DNA from: an uncultured Oscillospiraceae bacterium
Lineage (GTDB): Bacteria; Bacillota; Clostridia; Oscillospirales; Ruminococcaceae
Reading direction: 5' to 3'
NCBI GenBank assembly: GCA_934481355.1
Contig: CAKSPH010000004.1
Location: 1-64,000 of the forward strand
DNA: 64,000 nucleotides
Position 1 is the first letter of the stretch. Each line of letters starts with the position of its first letter. The translations under genes were made by a program, and so were the position numbers. The notes beneath the pieces are model-generated. The model did no database searches, had not been told where the DNA came from, and worked only from the letters and a program-made list of their open reading frames with translations. Shown here piece by piece: positions 51,260 through 59,360 of the stretch.

Positions 51260-51658
51260 ATGACAATCGCACTTATCGCGCATGATTCCAAAAAGGAGCT
51301 GATGGTTCAGTTCTGCATCGCATACTGCGGCATCCTCAGCAGACACGAAATACGCGCCACCGGAACCACCGGAAAGCTGGTCGCAGAGGCGACCGGACTC
51401 CATATCCAGAGGTATCTCAGCGGCTCGCAGGGCGGCGATCAGCAGCTTGCTTCAAGCATTTCCTGCAACGAGGTGGACCTGCTGATATTCTTCCGCGACC
51501 CGCTCAATGCAAAATCTCACGAGCCGAATGACATCAACCTTCTGAGGCTCTGCGACGTGCACAATATTCCTGTCGCGACCAACATAGCGACAGCCGAAGC
51601 GCTTATCCACGCGCTGGAGCGCGGCGACCTCGACTGGCGCGAATATATGCGCAGCTAA
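51260..51658 (+). CDS. mgsA: Methylglyoxal synthase
   Basis: 132 aa, normal length. Family signatures: [15 protein letters not shown], the phosphate-binding [23 protein letters not shown], the catalytic Asp region [12 protein letters not shown] and [13 protein letters not shown]. It converts dihydroxyacetone phosphate to methylglyoxal, a bypass that relieves sugar-phosphate build-up. GGAGG lies upstream; it follows minD after 12 nt and ends at a strong terminator. Confidence 0.95.
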   Translation: MTIALIAHDSKKELMVQFCIAYCGILSRHEIRATGTTGKLVAEATGLHIQRYLSGSQGGDQQLASSISCNEVDLLIFFRDPLNAKSHEPNDINLLRLCDVHNIPVATNIATAEALIHALERGDLDWREYMRS

Positions 51659-51672
51659 CAAGGTTTTACAGA

Positions 51673-51704
51673 CACCCTCCGGAGCGGAGGGTGCTTTTTG
51701 TTTT
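51673..51704 (+). terminator. Terminator of minD-mgsA
   Basis: CACCCTCCG/CGGAGGGTG stem with a 3-nt loop, then CTTTTTGTTTT. Confidence 0.9.
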
Positions 51705-51732
51705 ATTCCGCTGATTTTTGTAATATTCGAAC

Positions 51733-51748
51733 AGTATGCGCGCATACT
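51733..51748. promoter_or_regulatory. Perfect 16-bp palindrome upstream of the DUF378 gene
   Basis: AGTATGCGCGCATACT is a perfect palindrome 50 bp before the start codon; a second small inverted repeat, GCGGA/TCCGC, follows. It is the right size for a dimeric repressor site. Confidence 0.45.
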
Positions 51749-51797
51749 ACTTCCGGCGGAATCAATCCGCAAATCAAAACGAAAGGCGGAAACAATT

Positions 51798-52010
51798 ATG
51801 TGGATCGACAAGCTGGCGCTTACCCTGCTGATAATCGGCGGACTCAACTGGGGACTTGTGGGGATTTTCAGCTTTGACCTCGTTGCATGGATCTTCGGCG
51901 GTCAGGGTGCTGTTATCAGCCGCATCGTCTATATTCTGGTGGCGCTGTCGGCAGCGTGGTGCATATCGCTCCTCTTCAGGGACAATTCGGCGCCGGAACA
52001 CGCGGGCTGA
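51798..52010 (+). CDS. DUF378 small membrane protein
   Basis: 70 aa. Two membrane helices (about 6-27 and 37-61) flank the family signature ALTLLIIGGLNWGLVGIFSFDLVA. Homologous to Bacillus YuzA; its function is unknown. AAAGGCGG lies upstream. It is monocistronic between the mgsA terminator and a large hairpin. Confidence 0.9.
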   Translation: MWIDKLALTLLIIGGLNWGLVGIFSFDLVAWIFGGQGAVISRIVYILVALSAAWCISLLFRDNSAPEHAG

Positions 52011-52038
52011 AACCCGGGCGGCATATCGGAAAACCATA

Positions 52039-52084
52039 AAGCGGCTTCCTGACCGGCAGACACGCCGGAACCGGAGAGCCGCTT
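52039..52084 (+). terminator. Branched hairpin after the DUF378 gene
   Basis: AAGCGGCT (52039-52046) pairs with AGCCGCTT (52077-52084) around an inner CCGGC/GCCGG stem. ATTCTAT follows rather than a clean U-run, so termination may be inefficient. Confidence 0.5.
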
Positions 52085-52217
52085 ATTCTATGCGCTTTCA
52101 TCGCGGCTTTTAATACATTTATTTACTTTTTAGTATATAAAGCACTATCTACTTATCAAAAGTCAGCCCGGGATTTTGTATGCATTGCACGAAAAAAATA
52201 AATCTTCAATAAAGTTA

Positions 52218-52246
52218 TTGACAAATCCGATAAAACACGATATAAT
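52218..52246 (+). promoter_or_regulatory. Perfect consensus promoter of the small RNA
   Basis: TTGACA (52218-52223), 17-bp spacer, TATAAT (52241-52246). Confidence 0.9.
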
Positions 52247-52252
52247 ATAGAC

Positions 52253-52383
52253 AAATAAATGGTCAGAGTTCTTAATCTCCGTTCATTTGTTTTGTTTAGT
52301 TGTCTCCTTTCTTTTGTTCTACACATAATAATCATTTCACTTGGCAGCGCTGCTGCACCCGACCCGCGAGGGTCTTTTTTTTT
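52253..52383 (+). ncRNA. Probable free-standing small RNA, about 130 nt
   Basis: The segment runs from a consensus promoter to an intrinsic terminator and contains no ribosome binding site. It is pyrimidine-rich (long TTTG/CTTT stretches at 52283-52320), then has a GCAGC-GCT-GCTGC hairpin (52344-52356) followed directly by the terminator. A 44-codon ORF starting at 52259 would need to be read from about 6 nt after the start point and through the terminator, so it is not counted. metA downstream has its own promoter, so this is not a metA leader. No known RNA family was recognised. Confidence 0.65.
52361..52383 (+). terminator. Terminator of the small RNA
   Basis: GACCC, GCGA tetraloop, GGGTC, then nine Ts. 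Confidence 0.9.
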
Positions 52384-52403
52384 GCCCGCATAAAGTCCCG
52401 CGC

Positions 52404-52432
52404 TTGACATAACCAGGCGTTTAGGCTATAAT
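52404..52432 (+). promoter_or_regulatory. Perfect consensus promoter of metA
   Basis: TTGACA (52404-52409), 17-bp spacer, TATAAT (52427-52432). The leader is only about 45 nt, too short for a SAM riboswitch or T-box. Confidence 0.88.
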
Positions 52433-52482
52433 AAATATATCTGTACTATAGAAGAAAATATAAAATGGGAAAGGAAAATAAA

Positions 52483-53400
52483 ATGCCAGTTAAAATAGCA
52501 GACGGGCTTCCCGCACAAAGCATACTCGAAAACGAGCATATATTTATCATGACGGAGCACCGCGCGCTCCATCAGGATATAAGGCCGCTGAAGATCGGCA
52601 TACTTAACCTCATGCCTACAAAGGTAGTCACCGAGACCCAGATACTCCGCTGCCTGTCGAATACCCCGCTCCAGATAGAGGTCACGCTCGTGCAGACTTC
52701 CACGCACACCAGCCGGAACACCTCCAGCGAGCACCTGCTGAACTTCTACAAGACCTTTGACGAGATACGCAATATGAACTTCGACGGTTTTATAATCACA
52801 GGAGCTCCGGTCGAGCAGATGGAATTCGAGGACGTGGACTACTGGCAGGAAATATGCGAGATAATGGACTGGACAAAGACGCACGTTCACTCAACTTTCC
52901 ATATCTGCTGGGCGGCTCAGGCGGCGCTCTATCATCACTACGGGATAAAGAAGTACCCGCTTGAGGAAAAGATGTCAGGCGTTTTCCTGCACCATATGCT
53001 CACGCCGAAATCCCGCCTTTTCCGCGGATTTGACAGCGAGTTCTGGGCTCCGCACTCCCGCCACACCGAGGTAAGGCAGGCGGACATCGAAAAGGTTCCG
53101 CAGCTCAAGGTTATGGCTGTTTCAGACGAGGCGGGAGTCTACGCGGTATGCAGCGAGGACAGCCGCCAGTTCTTCATAACCGGGCACTCCGAGTACGATG
53201 TGGATACCCTCGCAATGGAGTACCAGCGCGATCTCGGAAAGGGTATGGATCCGAAAATCCCCGCGCACTACTTCCCTGAAGACGACCCGTCAAAGCAGCC
53301 CGTAATGAAGTGGAGGGCGCACTCTACGCTAATCTACACAAACTGGCTGAACTATTTCGTTTACCAGACCACTCCGTTTGATATTTCGGAAAATATCTGA
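52483..53400 (+). CDS. metA: Homoserine O-acetyltransferase, MetA family
   Basis: 305 aa from [12 protein letters not shown]. The upstream ATG (52465) is rejected because GGAAAGGA lies after it, 8 nt before this start. With this start the catalytic residues fall at the family positions C142 (HICWAAQ), H235 and E237 (FITGHSEYD). Residue 111 is Glu (GAPVEQMEF); in characterised MetA proteins Glu here selects acetyl-CoA, while Gly (as in E. coli) selects succinyl-CoA. It activates homoserine for methionine synthesis. Confidence 0.92.
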   Translation: MPVKIADGLPAQSILENEHIFIMTEHRALHQDIRPLKIGILNLMPTKVVTETQILRCLSNTPLQIEVTLVQTSTHTSRNTSSEHLLNFYKTFDEIRNMNFDGFIITGAPVEQMEFEDVDYWQEICEIMDWTKTHVHSTFHICWAAQAALYHHYGIKKYPLEEKMSGVFLHHMLTPKSRLFRGFDSEFWAPHSRHTEVRQADIEKVPQLKVMAVSDEAGVYAVCSEDSRQFFITGHSEYDVDTLAMEYQRDLGKGMDPKIPAHYFPEDDPSKQPVMKWRAHSTLIYTNWLNYFVYQTTPFDISENI

Positions 53401-53408
53401 CAAAGTTA

Positions 53409-53437
53409 TTGCAAATAACAAAAAAATATGGTATAAT
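53409..53437 (+). promoter_or_regulatory. Promoter of the zinc-ribbon membrane protein
   Basis: TTGCAA (53409-53414), 17-bp spacer, TATAAT (53432-53437). Confidence 0.8.
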
Positions 53438-53492
53438 TTTTCTGACCGGGCTATTCCGGCAGCCAGACAAACTATGAAACGAGGTATGTGGT

Positions 53493-54320
53493 ATGTATGA
53501 CATCTATTCTCTTCTGAGCGGTACTGCAATAGCAAGCTTCATCATTCTGCTGGTGGGACTTCTTCTCGCGGTCGCGGGCGGAATCCTTCTCCAGTGGAAG
53601 GTTTTCGGACCGAAGGCAAAGGACCCGAACGCCGGGAAGTTCGCTAAATACGCCAACGGACAGTATTTCCTGCCGCTGCCGATAATCAGGATAACCTATT
53701 ACACGCTTGCGATTTTCCTTGTATTTGTGGGAATTTCCAAGTGCATAACCGAGCTCAGCGGATTCGTCAATATCCTTGCATATGCCGTTGTAGGAAACGT
53801 CGTTCTCCGCATACTCTATGAAACTGTCCTTGCGGTAAGGAAGAACGCAGGTCTTGACGCTGACTGCAACACCGCCTCCGAGCCCAGGGAGGACCGCCCG
53901 ATGTTCGAGCCGAAAATCCCTGCAGTCCCCTATCAGCAGCCGCAGCAGACCCAGCACCCTCAGTATGAGCCGAACCAGTACTCACAGCCCCAGCAGCAGT
54001 TCCCGCAGTATCAGGCGCCTGTTCAGCAGGCTCCGGCTGCGCAGCCTGTGCCCGAGCCTGTTGTGAACGCGGCTCCTCAGCCCGTTCCTGAACCTGTTGT
54101 AAACGCGGCTCCTCAGCCCGTTCCCGAGCCTGTTGTGAACGCGGCTCCTCAGCCAGTTCCTGAACCTGTTGTGAACACAGTTCCTCAGCCCGTTCCCAAG
54201 CCTGCGGCTCCTGCTCAGCCCGTTGAGCTGATAAAGGATACGGCATTCTGCCAGTTCTGCGGCAAGGAGATAAAGGCAAACGCAAAGTTCTGCCCCTACT
54301 GCGGAAAGCCCCGTACATAA
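53493..54320 (+). CDS. Membrane protein with Pro/Gln repeats and a C-terminal zinc ribbon
   Basis: 275 aa. About three hydrophobic segments (13-36, 63-84, 88-112) form a small membrane domain. A Pro/Gln-rich linker (about 130-185) leads into four 12-residue repeats of QPVPEPVVNAAP. The end is a double-CxxC zinc ribbon, FCQFCGKEIKANAKFCPYCGK. The ribbon and linker are presumably cytoplasmic. No family is recognised for the membrane part. Single-gene unit with its own promoter and terminator. Confidence 0.75.
   Translation: MYDIYSLLSGTAIASFIILLVGLLLAVAGGILLQWKVFGPKAKDPNAGKFAKYANGQYFLPLPIIRITYYTLAIFLVFVGISKCITELSGFVNILAYAVVGNVVLRILYETVLAVRKNAGLDADCNTASEPREDRPMFEPKIPAVPYQQPQQTQHPQYEPNQYSQPQQQFPQYQAPVQQAPAAQPVPEPVVNAAPQPVPEPVVNAAPQPVPEPVVNAAPQPVPEPVVNTVPQPVPKPAAPAQPVELIKDTAFCQFCGKEIKANAKFCPYCGKPRT
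54042..54203. repeat. 36-bp tandem repeats in the zinc-ribbon protein gene
   Basis: Four units starting at 54042, 54078, 54114 and 54150, plus a partial fifth at 54186. Each encodes QPVPEPVVNAAP or a close variant. In-frame unit changes would be tolerated. Confidence 0.9.
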
Positions 54321-54332
54321 TCGGACATATAC

Positions 54333-54364
54333 AAAATGCGGTTCGTAAGAGCCGCATTTTTTTG
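54333..54364 (+). terminator. Terminator of the zinc-ribbon gene
   Basis: AAATGCGG...CCGCATTT hairpin followed by TTTTTTG. Confidence 0.85.
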
Positions 54365-54480
54365 TTTCCGTGCATTACATCAGCCTAAAACATTAAGCCC
54401 CTCCTATAACCCGCAGGCGTTTTTCCGCATATATTATAGTGCAGGAGCAATGTCCTGCAATAACACAAGGAGATACGGCA

Positions 54481-54684
54481 ATGAATCATTTCATCATAAA
54501 TACAGACTCCATGACGCAGGCGGAAAAGGCGCGGGTCTTTCTGGCGCGGCATGGTATCCGCAGCAGGGTTGAGCGCACCGTCGGGCGGGGCGGGTGCAGC
54601 TTCTCACTGCGGATCTTCGGCGAGAGGGAAAAGGTCTGCCCGCTTCTGGCGCAGATCGGCGTGAGCTGTGGTTTACCTCGATAA
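54481..54684 (+). CDS. DUF3343 small protein
   Basis: 67 aa from MNHFIINTDSMTQAEKARVFLARHGI, with AAGGAGA upstream. Ferredoxin-like beta-alpha-beta pattern with the family cysteines in GGCSFSLRI and the C-terminal VSCGLPR. DUF3343 proteins are thought of as putative sulfur or selenium carriers and often sit beside cysteine desulfurase-like genes, as here. Its end overlaps the next gene by 17 bp. Confidence 0.8.
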   Translation: MNHFIINTDSMTQAEKARVFLARHGIRSRVERTVGRGGCSFSLRIFGEREKVCPLLAQIGVSCGLPR

Positions 54685-55807
54685 CGCAGCCACAACGTTC
54701 CCGAAGCCCCGCAGCGTATACCAGACCCTATCCCGGGCGGTCTCCGCCTACGGAGCAAATCCAGGACGCTCCGGGCACAGTATGTCCATGAGCACCGCGC
54801 AGGCGGTGTATTCCAGCCGCAGCAGGTGCGCGGAATTCTTCGGTGCAGAGCCGGAAAACACGATGTTCACCCTGAACTGCACCCACGCGCTCAACATGGC
54901 TATAAAGGGACTTGCGCGCCCGGGAACTCACTTCGTCATCAGCGACATCGAGCACAACGCGGTCGTGCGCCCGGTGCACTCCCTGACGGAATACGGCATG
55001 GAGTACAGCATATTCAGGAGCTCCCCCCACCCCGGCGAAACGGTGAGGAACGCGGAAAACTCCATACGCCGGAACACCGCCGCGCTCATCTGCACCGCCG
55101 CCGGAAACGTCACCGGGGCGCGGCTTCCGCTGAAAGAGCTGGCGGAGCTCTGCCAGAGGAAAAAAATATGCTTCATAGTGGACGCGGCGCAGGGAGCCGG
55201 GCTGCTTCCGCTTTCACTGAAGGACGGAATAAACATCATCTGCACCGCAGGACACAAGGGGCTTTACGGTCCCATGGGAACAGGGCTCATGCTGACGGAC
55301 GGGAAATACCCGCTCCGCACCATCATCGAGGGCGGCACCGGCAGCGCCAGTGAAAGCCTTGAACAGCCGCAGTTCCTGCCGGACAGATTCGAGAGCGGGA
55401 CAATAAACACCCCCGGTGCAATAGCGCTGGGGGCCGGCGTTGATTTCGTCAGAGAAAGGACTCCTGAACGGATACTGAAGCACGAAACGGAGCTTTGCAG
55501 GAATTTCTGCGCCTCTGCCCGCAGGATACCCGGCATACGGCTCTACACCGACATCGACGAGCACCCGGAGCGCTATGCGCCGCTGGTTCCGTTCAATATC
55601 GAGGGAGTGCCCTCCGGGGAAGCCTCGATAAAGCTCAGCGACATGGGATTTTATATGCGCGGAGGGCTTCACTGTGCTCCGCTGGCGCACAAAAAGCTCG
55701 GGACGCTGGAAACCGGAGTGGTGCGTTTTGCACCGTCCGCTTTCAATACCCCGGAGGACGTTTCAAGGCTGATATGGACGCTCAGAAAGCGCAGATGGGA
55801 CGCATAA
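54668..55807 (+). CDS. Cysteine desulfurase-like PLP enzyme
   Basis: 379 aa beginning at GTG (54668), inside the end of the DUF3343 gene; no closer ATG exists and MVYLDNAATTFPKP is the family start. The PLP lysine is K197 in CTAGHKGLYGPMG. The catalytic Cys is C336 in RGGLHCAPLAHK. It matches the Csd/selenocysteine lyase-like branch of aminotransferase class V. It should release sulfur (or selenium) from cysteine (or selenocysteine), perhaps to the adjacent DUF3343 protein. Confidence 0.88.
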   Translation: MVYLDNAATTFPKPRSVYQTLSRAVSAYGANPGRSGHSMSMSTAQAVYSSRSRCAEFFGAEPENTMFTLNCTHALNMAIKGLARPGTHFVISDIEHNAVVRPVHSLTEYGMEYSIFRSSPHPGETVRNAENSIRRNTAALICTAAGNVTGARLPLKELAELCQRKKICFIVDAAQGAGLLPLSLKDGINIICTAGHKGLYGPMGTGLMLTDGKYPLRTIIEGGTGSASESLEQPQFLPDRFESGTINTPGAIALGAGVDFVRERTPERILKHETELCRNFCASARRIPGIRLYTDIDEHPERYAPLVPFNIEGVPSGEASIKLSDMGFYMRGGLHCAPLAHKKLGTLETGVVRFAPSAFNTPEDVSRLIWTLRKRRWDA

Positions 55808-55847
55808 CACCAATGAAAAACGGGGCTGAATATCAGCCCCGAAAAAT

Positions 55848-57896
55848 TTATTCAGCGCCCCTGAAATACAGCCCCCTTGTGAGGGAGCCTGACGGCTTGC
55901 CGTTATTCAGGTACATATCCAGCACAGGTTTCAGCTCATGCTCGTCCGTGAATTTAAGCACCGCAAAGTCGAACGGCTCCAGGGAGCTGCGGCGGTCGCT
56001 CATTATCAGCAGGTCGGGATTGAGTATCTCAACACTGTTTCCGCCGCACAGCACCGGCATCGGATTTCCGCGGCGGTCGGCTATGCATTTTCCGCATGGG
56101 GAGCCGCCGTCGTCGAACAGGTGAACCCTCCCGCAGGGAGCGCCCCCGCTCACCGGACAGCGCCGCATTATCATCAGCGGAAGCCTGCCATATGCGACTA
56201 TTCCGCGCGGCACCGGGGAGCTTATCTCCGCAAGCTGAGCCGCGGTCCCCTCAAATGAAAGCGTGATGTCCTCGAAGCCGAGCTCACCGCACACTCCTGC
56301 GGAATAGCTGTTTATGATATTCATGCGGTGCCCGCCGTGGAGCCTGTAACCCTCCCGCCGGAGTATCCGGGCGTGTCCCAGGGTCTGCGCCATTCCCCTG
56401 GTAAATCCGAGCCGTTTCAGCTCCCGGAGCCGGTTTTCAACCTTGTCCTCGCAGTCGGAGAGCACGAACGGCGGGATAACCGCTATCCTGTCCTTATCCG
56501 GAGTATCCGCGCCAAGAAGCCTCATCGGAGCGTAAATCAGCACGAACGGGAGCTCCAGAGCCTGCCGGAGCTGCTCCGCTGAATAAACCTCGCACCGCCA
56601 CTGTAACCCGGAGCTTTCGCGCCGGGAAAATTCCGGAGCCGGAAGCGGCTGCACCGCATAGCACGGCGTGTTCTTTTCAAGCACTGCTTCGTCAAGCTTC
56701 GAAATAAGCTCCCGCCGCAGGAAATTCAGCGCGGAAGCCGGGAGATTCAGCCCGCTGTCAACGGCCGCGGAAATTTCCCCCGCATAGAACTGGGTCCCGC
56801 CAAGCTTTGCCATGCGCTCCCTTACGCTCTCAGCGGAAAGCGGAGCGTTCACCGCCGCCTGCGGGACATCGCCGTAAGCCTCCACGGAGCAGCCCTCGCA
56901 GACCGCCGCCGCATGAACCGGTTCGCCTGCCCTTATTTCAGTGCTGATATCCGCCCGGAAGCGCGGCATTTCCGCCTTGTAGAGCGCCTTTATGCCGTTC
57001 AGCGCCTTCGCGGAATTCTCCACGTCCTCGCGGCTGCGGGTGCCCTGCATATCGCGCATCGTGCCGGTAAAGTAGCTGTCCGTGAGCCCTCCCCGGGAGA
57101 AGATACCGGAAAGGCGGTCGTAGTCGTAGTCCATTCCGTGCAGGGATTTATAGCAAGCGTCCGTTGCGCAGGCAATGTACTCCGGGCGCTTCATTCTGCC
57201 CTCGATTTTCAGGGAAGCTATGCCGATATCGTCAAGCTCTTTCAAATGCGGCACAAGGGAGCTGTCCTTCAGCGAAATGACGCTGTGCCTGTCGCCGCAG
57301 GTGAAATCCAGACGGCAGGGCTGTGCGCACAGCCCGCGGCTGCCGCTCCTGCCGCCGAAAATGCTGCTCATGTAGCACTGCCCGCTTATACAGACGCACA
57401 GCGCACCGTGCACGAATACCTCCAGCTCAATGCCGGAGCTCTCCGCGATTTTCTTTATCTGTTCAAAGGATAACTCGCGTCCTATCACCGCCCGGCAGAA
57501 TCCGAGCTCCTGAGCCGCCGCGACCCCGGCGGGGCTGTTGAGAGTCATCTGCGTGGAGGCGTGGCGCGGCAGCTCCGGACATACCCGGCGCACGATATCA
57601 GCCGCGCCGATATCCTGTATAATGAGCCCGTCCACGCCGCACTGCGCGGCGGTTTTCACGCATTCCGTGAACTTCTCGGTCTCGCTGTCGTAGATCAGCG
57701 TATTCAGCGCTGCGTAGACCTTTACGCCGCGCTTGTGGCACTCCCGGCAGACCGTTTCCAGCTCTGCGGCAGAAAAATTTTCGGCATTTTTGCGTGCCGA
57801 AAAATCAGATAATCCGAGGTAGACCGCCCCGGCGCCGGTATTCAGCGCCGCAGGCAGGTCTGCAATGCCCCCGAGGGGCGAAAGAATTTCACTCAT
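55848..57896 (-). CDS. U32-family peptidase / RNA hydroxylation-type protein
   Basis: 682 aa. The U32 barrel starts EILSPLGGIADLPAALNTGAGAVYLG. Signature cysteines for an Fe-S cluster are in FVHGALCVCISGQCYMSS...GLCAQPCRL (about 160-195). A DUF3656-like C-terminal region follows (about 380-680) with further Cys pairs (CPVSGGAPCG, CGKC). Some U32 proteins (RlhA, TrhP) act in rRNA or tRNA hydroxylation rather than proteolysis; which applies here is open. Its ATG overlaps the stop of the zapA-like gene by 4 nt. Confidence 0.88.
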   Translation of the reverse strand: MSEILSPLGGIADLPAALNTGAGAVYLGLSDFSARKNAENFSAAELETVCRECHKRGVKVYAALNTLIYDSETEKFTECVKTAAQCGVDGLIIQDIGAADIVRRVCPELPRHASTQMTLNSPAGVAAAQELGFCRAVIGRELSFEQIKKIAESSGIELEVFVHGALCVCISGQCYMSSIFGGRSGSRGLCAQPCRLDFTCGDRHSVISLKDSSLVPHLKELDDIGIASLKIEGRMKRPEYIACATDACYKSLHGMDYDYDRLSGIFSRGGLTDSYFTGTMRDMQGTRSREDVENSAKALNGIKALYKAEMPRFRADISTEIRAGEPVHAAAVCEGCSVEAYGDVPQAAVNAPLSAESVRERMAKLGGTQFYAGEISAAVDSGLNLPASALNFLRRELISKLDEAVLEKNTPCYAVQPLPAPEFSRRESSGLQWRCEVYSAEQLRQALELPFVLIYAPMRLLGADTPDKDRIAVIPPFVLSDCEDKVENRLRELKRLGFTRGMAQTLGHARILRREGYRLHGGHRMNIINSYSAGVCGELGFEDITLSFEGTAAQLAEISSPVPRGIVAYGRLPLMIMRRCPVSGGAPCGRVHLFDDGGSPCGKCIADRRGNPMPVLCGGNSVEILNPDLLIMSDRRSSLEPFDFAVLKFTDEHELKPVLDMYLNNGKPSGSLTRGLYFRGAE

Positions 57897-59302
57897 AGGG
57901 TAAGCTGTCCGTCCTCCAGCATTTCGTTGAGCTGCTTGTTAAGAGATGTGTTGGTCTTTTTCAGCTCCTTGACCTCGGAAAGCGCAGCGGAAAGCTGCTT
58001 TTTGAGGTTCTCTATCTCCTGGGTCTGCCCGGGATTCCCGGCGTTTTCAGCGCCTGCCGCCCGAAGCGCGGTATTCTCGCTCTCTATCTGGGAGAATCTC
58101 ACCATAAGCTCCTCGTACTTGTCGGACTTCTGGCGAAGCTCGGATATTTCCTTTTCCATCTCGGAATTGTCGGTGAGCGCCTCGTCAGTTTCCCTGCGGG
58201 AGTCCGCAAGCTGCTGCTCCAGGTCAGCGCTGCGGCTCTTTTCATCTGCAAGGGACTTGCGGGCTTCCGCAAGCTCCACGGCGGATTTTTCAGCGGCGGA
58301 GAGCTTCTTTTCAAGGTCGGAGTTCCTGCCCTTTTCTGCGGCAAGGGACTGCTTCGCTTCTGCAAGCTCGGCGGCGGTCTTTTCGGCGGCGGAGAGCTTC
58401 TTTTCAAGGTCGGAGTTTCTGCCCTTTTCTGCGGCAAGGGACTGCTTCGCTTCCGCGAGTTCTGCGGCGGTCTTTTCAGCGGCGGAGAGCTTCTTTTCAA
58501 GGTCGGAAGTCCTGCCCTTCTGGGAATTCAGCTCCTTCTTCACCACGTCAAGCTCGGCTGCGGAGGCTTTCAGCTTCTCGCGGTCCTTTTCCAGCGTGTT
58601 CGCGCGCTCCTCGCAGCGGCGGAGGGCTTCCTCCGTGTCAGCAGCCTTTTCTAGCTTCGCGGTGAGCTGCTTCTTCTCCTCGGTGAGCTGCGCAAGCGTT
58701 TCCGTCTGCTTTCTGAGATCGGCGTTCTGCTTTGTCAGCCCGTCTATGTTCTTCTGGAGCTCCGTGCCCTTTTCGCCCGCAGATTTCAGCGTATCAGCAA
58801 GCTGGGCGTTCTTGTCCTCCAGCGACTTTATCCTGACCTCCGCCTTGTCGAGAGCAGCCTTTGCGTCTGCGTTGTCGGCGGCGCGGCTGTTCGCCTCGCT
58901 TAGGGTCCGGGCAAGCTGTGCGTTCTTTCCCTCCAGCTCGGAGAAGCACTTTTTCAGCGCCTCGAACTCCTCGCTTTCTTTCATAAGGGCAACATTTTCC
59001 GCGGAAAGGCGTTTGTTCTCGTCCAGCGCCGCAGCCGCCTTCTCCGCCGTGGAAGTAAGCGCGGTCACTTTCTTCAAAAGATCGTCGCGCTGTGTGGCGG
59101 TGCTGCCAAGCTCGTCCATCATGTCAAGAACGGAGAGCACGCAGGCGTCCTCCTTGACGTCCGGATTGTTCGGCATGAGCTTGCAGTATTCGCTTATCCT
59201 GCGATCCGCCTCGGCGGCGTGGCGCTTTATCGCTTCCGTATCATTCGTGCGGAGATTGTACGTTTTTCCGCAGATCGTTACTGTTACCTTTTCGTTGAGC
59301 AT
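57893..59302 (-). CDS. ZapA domain fused to a long coiled coil
   Basis: 469 aa from MLNEKVTVTICGKTYNLRTND, with AGGAGG 9 nt upstream. Residues 1-80 are a ZapA-type FtsZ-ring protein (TEAIKRHAAEADRRISEY...VLSVLDMMDELG). Normal ZapA is about 85-100 aa. Here it continues into about 370 residues of Lys/Glu/Ala/Leu-rich heptad sequence. Three 31-residue repeats of the type SDLEKKLSAAEKTAAELAEA lie within it. Predicted to be a long rod attached to the Z-ring. It precedes the U32 gene, a pairing common in Firmicutes. Confidence 0.82.
   Translation of the reverse strand: MLNEKVTVTICGKTYNLRTNDTEAIKRHAAEADRRISEYCKLMPNNPDVKEDACVLSVLDMMDELGSTATQRDDLLKKVTALTSTAEKAAAALDENKRLSAENVALMKESEEFEALKKCFSELEGKNAQLARTLSEANSRAADNADAKAALDKAEVRIKSLEDKNAQLADTLKSAGEKGTELQKNIDGLTKQNADLRKQTETLAQLTEEKKQLTAKLEKAADTEEALRRCEERANTLEKDREKLKASAAELDVVKKELNSQKGRTSDLEKKLSAAEKTAAELAEAKQSLAAEKGRNSDLEKKLSAAEKTAAELAEAKQSLAAEKGRNSDLEKKLSAAEKSAVELAEARKSLADEKSRSADLEQQLADSRRETDEALTDNSEMEKEISELRQKSDKYEELMVRFSQIESENTALRAAGAENAGNPGQTQEIENLKKQLSAALSEVKELKKTNTSLNKQLNEMLEDGQLTL
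58240..58515. repeat. Three 93-bp tandem repeats in the zapA-like gene
   Basis: The word GGAGAGCTTCTTTTCAAGG recurs at 58298, 58391 and 58484, exactly 93 bp apart, with the flanking sequence also nearly identical. Each unit encodes 31 coiled-coil residues. Confidence 0.9.
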
Positions 59303-59360
59303 TGCAGCAGTCCTCCTGAGTATATTTTCATGCCCCAAGGGCGTCGTATTGTCGATTTTT

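Noticed and set aside
52259..52393. 44-codon frame MVRVLNLRSF... across the small RNA
   Set aside because: It starts about 6 nt from the transcription start without a ribosome binding site and its stop lies beyond the terminator. Kept only as an alternative explanation.
52433..52482. SAM riboswitch or T-box before metA
   Set aside because: The transcript leader from the metA promoter is only about 45 nt and shows no such structure.
54042..54203. Regular 36-bp repeats considered as a CRISPR array
   Set aside because: The units are contiguous with no spacers, keep the reading frame and encode a protein linker.
58240..58515. 93-bp repeats considered as an assembly duplication or mobile repeat
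   Set aside because: They are in frame within a coiled coil and diverge at scattered positions, as expected of internal protein repeats.
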